Positions 43,115 through 55,745 of a DNA stretch of 64,000 nt are shown here, piece by piece. Each line of letters opens with the position of its first letter. The stretch's first letter is position 1. The DNA lies in the NCBI GenBank assembly GCA_963965975.1, contig OZ014417.1:5995821-6059820 (forward strand). Direction: 5' to 3'. The notes under the pieces were generated by a model, which was not told the DNA's origin, did not search any database, and was given only the letters and a program-made list of their open reading frames with translations. The translations under genes and the position numbers were made by a program. This DNA comes from Xestospongia bergquistia. Its lineage: Eukaryota; Porifera; Demospongiae; Haplosclerida; Petrosiidae.

Positions 43115-46100
43115 ATGATGAAGCTCTTGATTGTTGTATTTTGTTATACAGTTTTGATGGATAAGTAAGTTATATTATAACACTGTATTATTGTAATCTG
43201 TCTTATCATGTACAGTTGTCAAGCTTTATCATCTTGCTTACACAATGTATCTGTATCTTTAATAACATCATATGTTGGATATTGTGGTTTGTTGAAAGAA
43301 AAACATTATCCAAATGGGTTAGTATAATATCCTCTATTAAATATTTTTTTATGTGTTTATGATTAAATTTTGATTATAATAAAGCATGACATCATGCAAT
43401 CCAAAATAAGCTAACAATATTTTCTATCACTTAGATTATTATTGACATGGGTTATAAACTTTTAATATATTTAACAACAAAATGTAGTTAAAACAAAAAT
43501 ATATATATATACTTATTTTCTAGATAGTACATGCACTAACAACAAGAAATACACGTTTATATTGTAATATAGAACTCACACTATCACAAAATATAAAGTA
43601 ATTTACATTCTTCAACTTCAATGTTGTTCAGGTTATGGTCCTAAGCCAAACTGTCTACGTAAGTTATATTTGTAATTTATTGGTATACACAGAACATTAT
43701 AATATGATAATTTAGCAATTTGCAGTTCCCAATGTAGCACTAACATGGCATGCACAGCTCCTGACACTTGTACATGTATCAATGGTTGGAAAGGCAGTGA
43801 CTGCTTAACACGTATGGTTACATTTTCTTGTGGACATTAAATTATTGTCTCCTCTTAACACAGCAAATTGCGGTTCAACATGTGGCACTAATAAAGAATG
43901 TACAGCTCCTGATACTTGTACATGTCAAAGTGGATGGAAAGGCAATGACTGCTTAACATGTATGGTTACCTTTTATTATGGAGACATAATTTTTCTTCCC
44001 TCTCAACACAGCAATTTGCAGTTCACCATGTGGCACTAACAAAAACTGTACAGCTCCTGACACTTGTACATGTATCAGTGGTTGGAAAGGCAGCGACTGC
44101 TTAACACGTATAGTTACATATATTTGTGCAAACATAGGTATTATTCTCTTTCAACACAGCAATTTGCAGTTCAATATGTGGCACCAACAAACAATGTACA
44201 GCTCCAGACAATTGTACATGTGTCAGTGGATGGAAAGGCATTGACTGCTTAACACGTGAAGTTACATTTTCTGGTGGACATATAATTATTATTTCCTCTC
44301 AAAACAGCAATTTGCAGTTCAACATGTGGCACTAACAAAAACTGTACAGCTCCTGACACTTGCACATGTATCAGTGGGTGGAAAGGCAGTGACTGCTTAA
44401 CACGTATGGTTAGATTTTTTTGTGGACATATAATTACTCTTAACATAGCAATTTGCAGTTCAACATGTGGCACTAACAAACAATGTACAGCTCCTGACAC
44501 TTGTAAATGTCTTAGAGGATGGAAAGGCAGTAACTGCTTAACACGTATGGTTACATTTTCTTGTGGACATATAATTATTGATTCCTCTTAACACAGCAAT
44601 TTGCATCTCAACATGTGGCACTAACAAAAACTGTACAGCTCCTAACACTTGCACGTGTATCAGTGGGTGGAAAGGCAATGACTGCTTAACGCGTATGGTT
44701 ACATTGTTTGTGGAGATATAATTACTCTCAACATAGCAATTTGCAGTTTAACATGTGGCACTAACAAAAACTGTACAGCACCTGACACTTGTACATGTGT
44801 CAGTGGCTGGAAAGGCAGTGACTGCTTAACACGTATGGTTATATTTTCTTGTGGACATATAATTATTGTTTCCTCTTGACACAGCAATTTGCAGTTCACC
44901 ATGTGGCACTAACAAACAATGTACAGCTCCTGACAATTGTACATGTCTTAGTGGATGGAAAGGCAGTAACTGCTTAACACGTATGGTTACATTTATTTGT
45001 GGACATATAATTATTATTTCCTCTTAACACAGCAACTTGCAATTCAACATGTGGCACTAACAAAAACTGTACAGCTCCTGACACTTGCACATGTATCAGT
45101 GGATGGAAAGGCAGTGACTGCTTAACACGTATGGTTACATTTTCTTGTGGACATATAATTACTCTTAACATAGCAATTTGCAGTTCAACATGTGGCACTA
45201 ACAAAAACTGTACAGCTCCTGATACTTGTACATGTGTCAGTGGATGGAAAGGCAGTGACTGCTTAACACGTATGGTTACATTTTCTTGTGCACATATAAT
45301 TATTGTTTCCTCTTGACACAGCAATTTGCAGTTCAACATGTGGCACTAACAAAAACTGTACAGCTCCTGACACTTGTACATGTCTTATTGGATGGAAAGG
45401 CAGTAACTGCTTAACACGTATGGTTACATTTTCTTGTGGACATATAATTACTCTTAACATAGCAATTTGCAGTTCAACATGTGGCACTAACAAAAACTGT
45501 ACAGCTCCTGATACTTGTACATGTGTCAGTGGATGGAAAGGCAGTGACTGCTTAACACGTATGGTTACATTTTCTTGTGCACATATAATTATTGTTTCCT
45601 TTTGACACAGCAATTTGCAGTTCAACATGTGGCACTAACAAAAACTGTACAGCTCCTGACACTTGTACATGTCTTATTGGATGGAAAGGCAGTAACTGCT
45701 TAACACGTATGGTTACATTTTCTTGTGGACATATAATTATTGTTTTCTCTTGACACAGCAATTTGTAGTTCAACATGTGGCACTAACAAACAATGTACAG
45801 CTCCTGACAATTGTACATGTCTTAGTGGATGGAAAGGCAGTAACTGCTTAACACGTATGGTTACATTTTCTTGTGGACATATAATTATTGTTTCCTCTTG
45901 ACACAGCAATTTGCAGTTCACCATGTGGCACTAACAAACAATGTACAGCTCCTGACACTTGTACGTGTATCAGTGGATGGAAAGGCAGTAACTGCTTAAC
46001 ACGTATGGTTACATATTTTTGTGGACATATAATTATTATTTCCTCTCAACATAGCAATTTGTAGTTCAACATGTGACACTAACAAGCAATGTACAGCTCC

Positions 46101-49100
46101 TGACACTTGTACGTGTATCAGTGGATGGAAAGGCAGTAACTGCTTAACACGTATGGTTACATATTTTTGTGGACATATAATTACTCTCAACATAGCAATT
46201 TGTAGTTCAACATGTGGCACTAACAAACAATGTACAGCTCCTGACACTTGTACGTGTATCAGTGGATGGAAAGGCAGTAACTGCTTAACACGTATGGTTA
46301 CATATTTTTGTGGACATATAATTATTATTTCCTCTCAACATAGCAATTTGTAGTTCAACATGTGGCACTAACAAGCAATGTACAGCTCCTGACACTTGTA
46401 CGTGTATCAGTGGATGGAAAGGCAGTAACTGCTTAACACGTATGGTTACATATTTTTGTGGACATATAATTACTCTTAACATAGCAATTTGCAGTTCAAC
46501 ATGTGGCACTAACAAACAATGTACAGCTCCTGACACTTGTACGTGTATCAGTGGATGGAAAGGCAGTAACTGCTTAACACGTATGGTTACATATTTTTGT
46601 GGACATATAATTACTCTCAACATAGCAATTTGTAGTTCAACATGTGGCACTAACAAACAATGTACAGCTCCTGACACTTGTACGTGTATCAGTGGATGGA
46701 AAGGCAGTAACTGCTTAACACGTATGGTTACATATTTTTGTGGACATATAATTATTATTTCCTCTCAACATAGCAATTTGTAGTTCAACATGTGGCACTA
46801 ACAAGCAATGTACAGCTCCTGACACTTGCACGTGTATCGATGGATGGAAAGGCAGTGACTGCTTAACACGTATGGTTACATTTTCTTGTGGACATATAAT
46901 TACTCTTAACATAGCAATTTGCAGTTCAACATGTGGCACTAACAAACAATGTACAGCTCCTGACACTTGTACGTGTATCAGTGGATGGAAAGGCAGTAAC
47001 TGCTTAACACGTATGGTTACATATTTTTGTGGACATATAATTACTCTCAACATAGCAATTTGTAGTTCAACATGTGGCACTAACAAGCAATGTACAGCTC
47101 CTGACACCTGCACGTGTATCAGTGGATGGAAAGGCAGTGACTGCTTAACACGTATGGTTACATTTTCTTGTAGACATATAATTACTCTTAACATAGCAAT
47201 TTGCAGTTCAACATGTGGCACTAACAAACAATGTACAGCTCCTGACACTTGTACATGTGTCAGCGGATGGAAAGGCAGTGACTGCTTAACACGTATAGTT
47301 ACATTTTCTTGTGGACATATAATTACTCTTAACATAGCAATTTGCATTTCAACATGTGGCACTAACAAACAATGTACAGCTCCTGACACTTGTACATGTG
47401 TCAGTGGATGGAATGGCAATGACTGCTTAACACGTATGGTTACATTTCCTTGTGGACATATAATTATTGTTTCCTCTTGACACAGCAATTTGCAATTCAA
47501 CATGTGGCACTAACAAAAACTGTACAGCTTCTGAAAATTGTACATGTCAAAGTGGATGGATAGGCAATGACTGCTTAACACGTAAGGTTATCTTTTTCTT
47601 ATGGAGATGTAATTATTGTTTCCTCTCAACACAGCAATTTGCAATTCAACATGTGGCATTAACAAAAACTGTACTGCTCCTGACACTTGCACGTGTATCA
47701 ATGGGTGGAAAGGCAGTAACTGCTCAACACGTATGTTAACATTTTCTTGTTGACATATAGTTATTGTTTCCTCTTAACACAGCAATTTGCAATTCAGCGT
47801 GTGGCACTAACAAACAATGTACAGCTCCTGACACTTGCACATGTATCAGTGGATGGAAAGGCAGTGACTGCTTAACACGTATGGTTACATATTTTTGTGG
47901 ACATATAATTACTCTCAACATAGCAATTTGCAGTTCAACATGTGGCACTAACAAACAATGTACAGCTCCTGACACTTGCACATGTATCAGTGGATGGAAA
48001 GGCAGTGACTGCTTAACACGTATGGTTACATATTTTTGTGGACATATAATTACTCTCAACATAGCAATTTGCAGTTCAACATGTGGCACTAACAAACAAT
48101 GTACAGCTCCTGACACTTGCACATGTATCAGTGGATGGAAAGGCAGTGACTGCTTAACACGTATGGTTACATATTTTTGTGGACATATAATTACTCTCAA
48201 CATAGCAATTTGCAGTTCAACATGTGGCACTAACAAACAATGTACAGCTCCTGACACTTGCACATGTATCAGTGGATGGAAAGGCAGTGACTGCTTAACA
48301 CGTATGGTTACATATTTTTGTGGACATATAATTACTCTCAACATAGCAATTTGTAGTTCAACATGTGGCACTAACAAGCAATGTACAGCTCCTGACACTT
48401 GCACGTGTATCAGTGGATGGAAAGGCAGTGACTGCTTAACACGTATGGTTACTTATTTTTGTGAACATATAATTACTCTCAACATAGCAATTTGTAGTTC
48501 AACATGTGGCACTAACAAACAATGTACAGCTCCTGACACTTGTACATGCCTTAGTGGCTGGAAAGGCAGTAACTGCTTAACACGTATGGTTACATTTTTT
48601 TGTGGACATATAATTACTCTAAACATAGCAATTTGCATTTCAACATGTGGCACTAACAAACAATGTACAGCTCCTGACACTTGTACATGTGTCAGTGGAT
48701 GGAAAGGCAGTAACTGCTTAACACGTATGGTTACATTTTATTGTGGATACATTATAATTATTAATTACACTCAACACAGCAATTTGCAATTCAACATGTG
48801 GCACTAATAAACAATGTACAGCTCTTGACACATGTACATGTGTCAGTGGATGGACTGGCAGTAACTGCTTAACAGGTATTGTTGATGTTGATATGAAATG
48901 ACTGTTTAACAGGTATGGTTATATATCCAATGGAACTCATTATATAGTTTAATAACAACACATAATTTGTAATGTTTATATTGAGATAATATGATTAATT
49001 GAAGAATTAGTAATTTGCGATAATCAACAAGACTATAACATTAAATATACTGTTATTGTATTATTGACAATAGATATCAATGAATGTTCATTAAACTCAT

Positions 49101-52100
49101 GTCAAGTTCATTGTATTAATACTAATGGATCATACTACTGCTCCTGTGATGCATCAACAATCCTTGCTTCTGATGGAATTCATTGCCTAGGTAGATAACA
49201 AAGTGTCTATGATAGAGATTATTCTCAATAACTTGGATTGTATTAAGCACATTAGTCTTCTAATAACATTTTTACATATCTATAAAAGGTTTTGTAATGA
49301 CCACATTTATTTAAGGGATGTAAAGAATGTTCTACAATAAAGTACATACCGGGTAATTAAATATATTGTAGTAATAACTCCTTTTTTCTGCATAGGAGGA
49401 ATTCAAGTCATGACCATTTCACAACTTACCAGTACACACTGCATATTAACATGGAATCCTCCATTTCAGTACATACAATATGGAAGTTTTCATGGTTACA
49501 TAGTGATGTGTAATATATCAATTACTAACTCTGTAATAGAATCAGATACCACTCAGAAATTGAATGTCTCTGTAATATTTCTAAAACCGTTTACTTCATA
49601 CATTTGCTGTGTCACACCTCAATGGACAACTAATGGAAAAGGAAAAACTCAATGTATTAATTTTACTACATTACAAGATGGTAAGTAACAGACTAGCATC
49701 TATTAATTTGGTTGGAAACTTCCAATTTAGCTCCTAATGACTCTCCAGTTAATGTTACAGTTAGTGTTGTTAATTCTTCATCTCTTCAAATTCAATGGGA
49801 GCCTCCATTGATACCTAATGGTATCATTACTCACTATACTATGTACATCAACTATACTAATGGTAGCGAGATATCTATTAGAACTGTAGATAGTCAGTTG
49901 ATACTATATCATCTGGAGGGACTGACACCCTATCAACTAGTAGGAGTAAGTCTCTCAGCTGCAACTAGTGGAGGAGAAGGACCTCAGTCAGACTATGTGT
50001 ATAATACAACTGAACAGACAGGTTAGATTGATTATTGAATAACTATACATACAAAAGGAATAGATAGATAAAAAGGGTTTGTAAATATTGTAATATCTTT
50101 TCATATGGTAAACTATAGAGCCAGGAACAATACATCACTTGACTTTCAATGTGCTATCTAACTCATCTGTCAACATTTCATGGGAGCCACCATTGATATC
50201 AAATGGAATTATTTTGTACTACTACATCAGTTTTAGGAGTTTGACAGAAAATCAATCTGTTGTACTTAGTCTTGAAGAAAACATATACATAATAAACAAC
50301 CTGAGTTGGTTACATATTTAATGATATTTTTTTATAATTTATATACTATTTATAGCTCCTTACACTCCATATGAAGTTAATGTCTCTGCAGTTACTATTG
50401 CTGGTATAGGAGAACCTTTGCTTAAAATATTTTTTACTAAGGAAACAGGTAAATCTTAAAGACACAAGTATATATATTAAATGTAATTTAAAATGAATAT
50501 CTATATCTTCCAATGTTTGTACTTCTCTGTAGTCCCCAGAGTGGCTCCAAAAATTAAAGTAGCACAGAGAGTTTCTTTAACTGAAATAATCATTAAAATA
50601 AAGGCTCTAACACTTGAAGAGGGGAGAGGAATTGTGACAGGATATTCGTTTAATCTGACCAAGTCAATAGACCATTGTATTGTGGTTGACATGAACAAAT
50701 TATTAATACATACTCTTAATACTTCAATTAAAGTAGGAAATCTGGATCCACTCTCAAAATATTGTTTGTCAGTGTCAGCACAAACTAAAGAAGGACATGG
50801 TTTGGTATCTCAAAATATATTAATTCCTGGTTAGTTTAATTATAAGTATAACTAAAACTTTTACACTATAGCTTTAAAGTATATGACAGCAAACAGATTG
50901 TTATGTATATCAATGGATTGGATAACTGTTATCTGTGGATAGTAAGTCATATAACAATGACAAATTTTATAATACAATTTCCTGTTATGATAGCTAAATA
51001 ACACTGAAAGTAAATTCAATGAGATTACTCAAGTCATAGTTACAGTGTTGAATAAAGTCTGTTTTTGTTCAATAACTTCAGACTATATATCAGATAACAC
51101 TTTACAATGTGACAATGAGCATACAATACAAATGAGAGCAAGATTATCTGCTATATCTAATTACACAACATCACAACTATTGACTATATTACAAAATTGG
51201 ACAAGAGATACTTCAGAAATAATAGTTGATGGACAAGTGTTAACAGTGACATCAGTTTATTTTCTTTCAAATGATATGACTCCAATACTTCCAACATCAA
51301 ATAATGATACAAAAAACAAAGTGGTTCTATTCAGTGCAATTGGTTTTGTTGGTGGCGTGTCATTTTTTTATTGTGTTTGTTGCATAATAATATCAGTTTG
51401 TATTTTAAAAAAGTTTAAATCAAAAAGAAATTACAAATTAAAAACAAGGTTTGTCTTTTAATGCAATTATAAGAAATTTTGTCATTACAATATATACAGA
51501 ACACAAAAAATAAAAGGAAGAAATGATGACAACAAAGATTTAGAAGCAGAAACAAAGTTTCATGATGAGCAGTACTTTGTATGTGATAACGATGATATTT
51601 CTCCGAATAGGTAATCAGATATTTATTACAAAATGATGTTTAATATGGAGTTTTCAATAGTTTTGTAGATTCTAAAGACTATTATGATGACATTATAATG
51701 GCTGAAAATTCCAAAAAAAAGTATGTATGATATTATATGTAATCTTGATGTGAGTAGTTGCAGTGTTTTCAATATCTTGAGTAATATTACTAACAATTGC
51801 ATTGCATATTGTCATTTGTTAGGCCAATGATCCCTACAAAATTAAGTGAAGGAAAAATAAAGGAAAGCAAATGTACAAGTACAGCTATTAGTACAAAAAC
51901 AAGGCAAGTAAATAAACTCTCATTTTGTCCATAGAAATGTTAAATGTCATGATATAACTATAGTGTATTTCGAAGTACCCCAAAAAAATCAACTCCTCCT
52001 GTTCTCCCTCCTAAAAAACTGAGGTAAACAAATTATATTGAAAGATGATATCACTCTACATATATACTATAGTAACCATGGAGCCTCAGACGTAGAACAT

Positions 52101-53823
52101 TTTGAAATGGCAAACAATTATAGTTATGGCAAAGTAATGCCAGCACAAAAGAAACCAACTCCTCCTGCTCCCTCTCCTAAGAAATCGAGGTAAACAAATT
52201 ATATCCAAAGATGATATCACTCTACAAATATACTATAGTAACCATGGAGCCTCAGATGTAGAACATTTTGAAATGGCAAACAATTATAGTTATGGCAAAG
52301 GAATACCTGAACAAAAGAAACCAACTCCTCCTGTTCCCCCTCCTAAGAAACCGATGTAAACCAATTATATTAAAAGATAATATCACTCTACATATATACT
52401 ATAGTAACCATGGAGTCTCAAACCAAGAACATTTTGAAATGGCAGACAATAAAAGTTATGGCAAGGTAATGCCAGCACAAAAGAAACCAACTCCTCCTGC
52501 TCCCCCTCCTAAGAAACCAAGGTGAACAAATTATATTCAAAGATGATATCACTCTACATATATACTATAGTAACCATGGAGCCTCAGACGTAGAACATTT
52601 TGAAATGGCAGACAATTATAGTTATGGCAAAGTAATGCCAGCACAAAAGAAACCAACTCCTCCTGCTCCCCCTTCTAAGAAACCGAGGTAAACCAATTAT
52701 ATTAAAAGATGATATCACTCTACGTATATACTATAGTAACCATGGAGCCTCAGATGTAGAACATTTTGAAATGGCAAACAATTATAGTTATGGCAAAGTA
52801 ATGCCAGCACAAAAGAAACCAACACCTTCTGTTCCCCCTCCTAAGAAACTGAGGTGAACAAATTATATTCAAAGATGATATCACTCTACATATATACTAT
52901 AGTAACCATGGAGCCTCAGATGTAGAACATTTTGAAATGGCAGACAATTATAGTTATAGCAAAGTAATGCCAACACAAAAGAAACCAACTCCTCCTGTTC
53001 CCCCTCCTAAGAAACCAAAGTAAAGAAATTATATTCAAAGATGACATCACTCTATAAATATACTATAGTAACCATGGAGCCTCAGATGTAGAACATTTTG
53101 AAATGGCAGACAATTATAGTTATGGCAAAGTAATGCCAGCACAAAAGAAACCAACTCCTCCTGCTCCCCCTTCTAAGAAACCGAGGTAAACCAATTATAT
53201 TAAAAGATGATATCACTCTACGTATATACTATAGTAACCATGGAGCCTCAGATGTAGAACATTTTGAAATGGCAAACAATTATAGTTATGGCAAAGTAAT
53301 ACCAGCACAAAAGAAACCAACACCTCCTGTTCCCCCTCTTAAGAAACCGAGGTAGACCAATTATATTCAATGATGACATTACTCTACAAACATACTATAG
53401 TAACCATGGAGCCTCAGATGTAGAACATTTTGAAATGGCAAACAATTATAGTTATGGTAAAAAAATACCTGAAGAAAAGAACTCAACTCCTTCTGTTCTC
53501 CCTCCTAAGAAAGCAAGGTAAACCAGTTATGTTCAGTGATGACTTCATTGTACATATAGTAAACATGGAGCCTCGGATGTAGAAAATTTTGAAAAGGCAT
53601 ACAATTATGGTTATGGCAACGAAATGCCTTCACAAAAGAACCCAACCCCTCCTGCTCCTCCTCCTAAGAAAGCAGGGTAAACTAATCTTATATAATGATT
53701 ACATACACTGTGCATATATTCTATAGTAAAAATGGAACCTCAGATGTAGCACAGCTTGAAACGCCATATTATTATTATAGTTATGGCAAAGAAGTATCTG
53801 CACAAAAGCAAGGAATGCTTTAG
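43115..53823 (+). CDS. Giant EGF/FN3 type I transmembrane receptor with repeated proline-rich tail
   Basis: ATG 43115 starts a signal-like peptide (MMKLLIVVFCYTVLM). Exon 2 is 43216-43317 and a 27-nt exon is 43632-43658; the phase between these two does not match, so an extra exon or another site is likely. Then come 36 EGF exons (43716-48875), a calcium-binding EGF (49074-49190, DINEC), FN3 exons 49396-49680, 49731-50021, 50119-50304 plus 50356-50448, and 50533-50829, a short exon 50880-50941, and a membrane-proximal domain with the transmembrane helix (50994-51448, helix near VVLFSAIGFVGG...). Cytoplasmic exons are 51500-51610, 51661-51720, 51823-51903, 51964-52023, ten 117-nt repeats and a last exon 53727 to TAG 53821-53823. 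From 43632 on every junction is in phase and open, so the gene looks intact (about 2,330 residues). No kinase or phosphatase domain is present. Adhesion or recognition with SH3-adaptor signalling is inferred from the domains. Confidence 0.85.
43716..48875 (+). repeat. Array of 36 tandem EGF-like exons
   Basis: Each unit is one 96-nt exon (phase 1 to 1) encoding 32 residues with spacing C-x3-C-x5-C-x5-C-x1-C-x8-C, for example CSSTCGTNKQC then TAPDTCTC and GWKGSDC. Units start at 43716, 43864, 44012, 44160, 44308, 44449 and so on to 48780. The period is 141 bp (45-nt intron) or 148 bp (52-nt intron): 16 introns of 45 nt, 16 of 52, and one each of 44, 53 and 55. The first and last units are the most diverged. 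The block 47783-48442 is almost identical from unit to unit, which points to recent expansion or gene conversion. The last unit ends in G, giving the Asp of the next EGF-CA exon. Confidence 0.9.
52073..53823 (+). repeat. Array of 11 proline-rich cytoplasmic exons
   Basis: Ten 117-nt exons (phase 2 to 2; starts 52073, 52239, 52405, 52571, 52737, 52903, 53069, 53235, 53401 and 53560) and a shorter last one (53727) are separated by mostly 49-nt introns. The consensus is NHGASDVEHFEMA, then NNYSYGKVMPAQKK, then PTPPAPPPKKPR. The PxxPxK core fits class II SH3 ligands, and the Tyr residues could be phosphorylated. All copies are open. Copies 2 and 6 change the last codon at the splice site (ending AT and AA instead of AG) without losing the donor GT. 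Confidence 0.85.
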
Positions 53824-53866
53824 GTTCCCTCCTTCCCCCCTCCCCCCCCCCCCCCAAAAAAGTTAG
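53824..53866. repeat. Poly-C tract just after the stop codon
   Basis: A C-rich run ending in about 15 uninterrupted C residues follows TAG 53821-53823 and then AAAAAA. It sits where the proline-rich part of the repeated exon would be, so it may be a slipped remnant of a longer last exon. Confidence 0.7.
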
Positions 53867-55319
53867 TTGAATAAAATTGACTTCTCAATTTATTATAGCT
53901 TCTAGAATTCTTAAATGCTGCAAATTCCATGGCTAAATAGCAGTTTTGGCAAAAGACAATAATGCTGGACTTTAATATTAAATGTCAAAGTAGTGCTAGT
54001 AAACTATAGTAGTAGCAATATAATCCAGTAGAATTACAGAATATGTAATATGAAGATGGTTTTATTCTTAATATTGATAGATATAATAGTCTTCTCTCTT
54101 GCTCATGAAATGTGTCTGAAATTTCCAGATGTCTTAAGAATCTTTGGATATTCTGGTACTAGCATGAGATAACCACATAATATATCTTAGGCATTCTTAT
54201 GTTATATAACCACACTATAGATACATGAGCCCAATTGTGTCTTAGTTTTCCATGTCTCCTAAGTTTCTTGAGACATCCTGGCACTCTCCTGGAATGACCA
54301 TACCATGGACACACAAGCCAATTGTATTTGAGTAGCTCTTGTGTCATAAGTACCGCTCAGGATATCACTGTTCTACCATGGATGACCATATTCATATCTA
54401 ATGCGTCCGTTATTTTCCTGGGATAACAACACTATTAAATGAAATGCACTAAAGTGCTTAACCTCTTATCCAGAGACCTCCTCAAGTGACGTAATCTACG
54501 TGATGCACAAGATGATTATTGATGACACCAGCATTTCTCTTCAATCAAAGGAACAAACACTTTGTTTTTAGTGTGTCTACTTGGTACTTTGCACTTCAAT
54601 TGACAAAAGGTCCAATACTTTCCAACTTATTAGTAAAGTTTGTGATTCTGCAACGACAGTTATGGTGCCAGTATTTTTAGTTTGTGCTCAATGGATCTAC
54701 AAAGATAACTGCCAAAAGTTAGTAAAACTGTCATAACTTTCCAGAGAAGTATTTTGGCAAAAATTCTCACTTTGAAAAGTTAGAAAATGTCCTAAGCTGT
54801 ATGCAAGAGGTTTTTATTGAATTTTCGAGTCTTCACTGAAAGCTGTGCTTTTTTCAAATGTTTTTCAGACTTTTAAAGCTTTTTGTTCGTTTCACTCTCC
54901 TTTTGGCAGTGTTTATAAGAATTACAGAAGTTTTGCTACCGTCCACTATAGTTTGGTGGCTACCAGTGCCTTGTTTGCAGAGTTAAAGCAGTTCAAAGCC
55001 CGGGTAACAGACACACATGCACACGCACTGACAGACTACAGTAACCCTCGCTATGCGCCCACGCACAGCGAGGTTATTGTGACTTTGATGAGGCAATTCT
55101 AAATACTAAAAGAATATTAGACAAATTTCTATTACTACACCATATTTGGAAGTGATGATATTTTGGTATTTTTATAAGACCTGATTTGTTTTGTGATTGT
55201 TTACATGATTAATATAAGTGATATAAAATTGTTGTTAAATATCGAGTCTCAAAATACAAAGTCTAAGTGGTATAATATAATGACATATTATATCTAGTAT
55301 AAAGACAGGATATCATCAA
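53867..55319. other. Intergenic, repeat-like
   Basis: No gene is seen. Loosely repeated sentences of sequence lie at 54100-54360. A GC-richer hairpin, AACCCTCGCT...AGCGAGGTT, lies at about 55041-55077 in a CpG-containing patch that looks like a transposon end. Confidence 0.4.
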
Positions 55320-55321
55320 CA

Positions 55322-55745
55322 TTATGTTCTAGAAGTGAAGACACTTTCATGGTGACTTCCTAATGGGCATTTTAATTTCTTAAAAATACAAACTGATATT
55401 ATTATATGACAAACACAAAGAAACAATGACAAGCCACCAGCAGAACCAATTGTACTGAATAAAATCACTTTGTTTTTTGTGTTAGTTTTATTATTTAAAG
55501 TTTGATTTAAATTATAACTACCAGATACTGGAGTTATATCATTTGACAGAAAATAAATTGATATCACTGTTAGCATCTGTCCATCAACTATTATTTCTGA
55601 AGTATCTCTTGTCCAATTTTGCAATATAGTCAATAGTTGTGATGTTGTGAAATAATAATAGAAGATAATCTTTGTATTGTATCCTCACTATCACATTGTA
55701 AATTGTTATCTGATATATAAATACCGCCAAAACAAATAGACAGAT
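55322..55745 (-). pseudogene. Solo transmembrane-exon fragment of the receptor family
   Basis: The minus strand encodes the membrane-proximal region and helix of the family (LLTILQNWTRDTSEIIVDGQ, then KVILFSTIGSAGG... and IIISVCIFKKLK), followed by non-homologous residues to a stop at 55322. The upstream half (SDNNLQCD near 55700) is frameshifted. No neighbouring receptor exons were found. Confidence 0.65.

Noticed and set aside
46715-48404. Long minus-strand open frames (up to 262 codons) opposite the EGF array
   Set aside because: They arise because the plus-strand repeat unit happens to lack stops on its complement; the translations are simple antisense repeats with no features.
47764-48807. 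Treating the 347-codon run through units 29-35 as one continuous exon
   Set aside because: The neighbouring 52-nt spacers clearly need splicing, with the same GTATGG donor and AG acceptor, so the 45-nt spacers are best read as introns; retention is kept as a finding, not as the gene model.
43716-48875. CRISPR-like regular repeat spacing
   Set aside because: The units are 96-nt coding exons with short introns in an animal gene, not short repeats with unique spacers.
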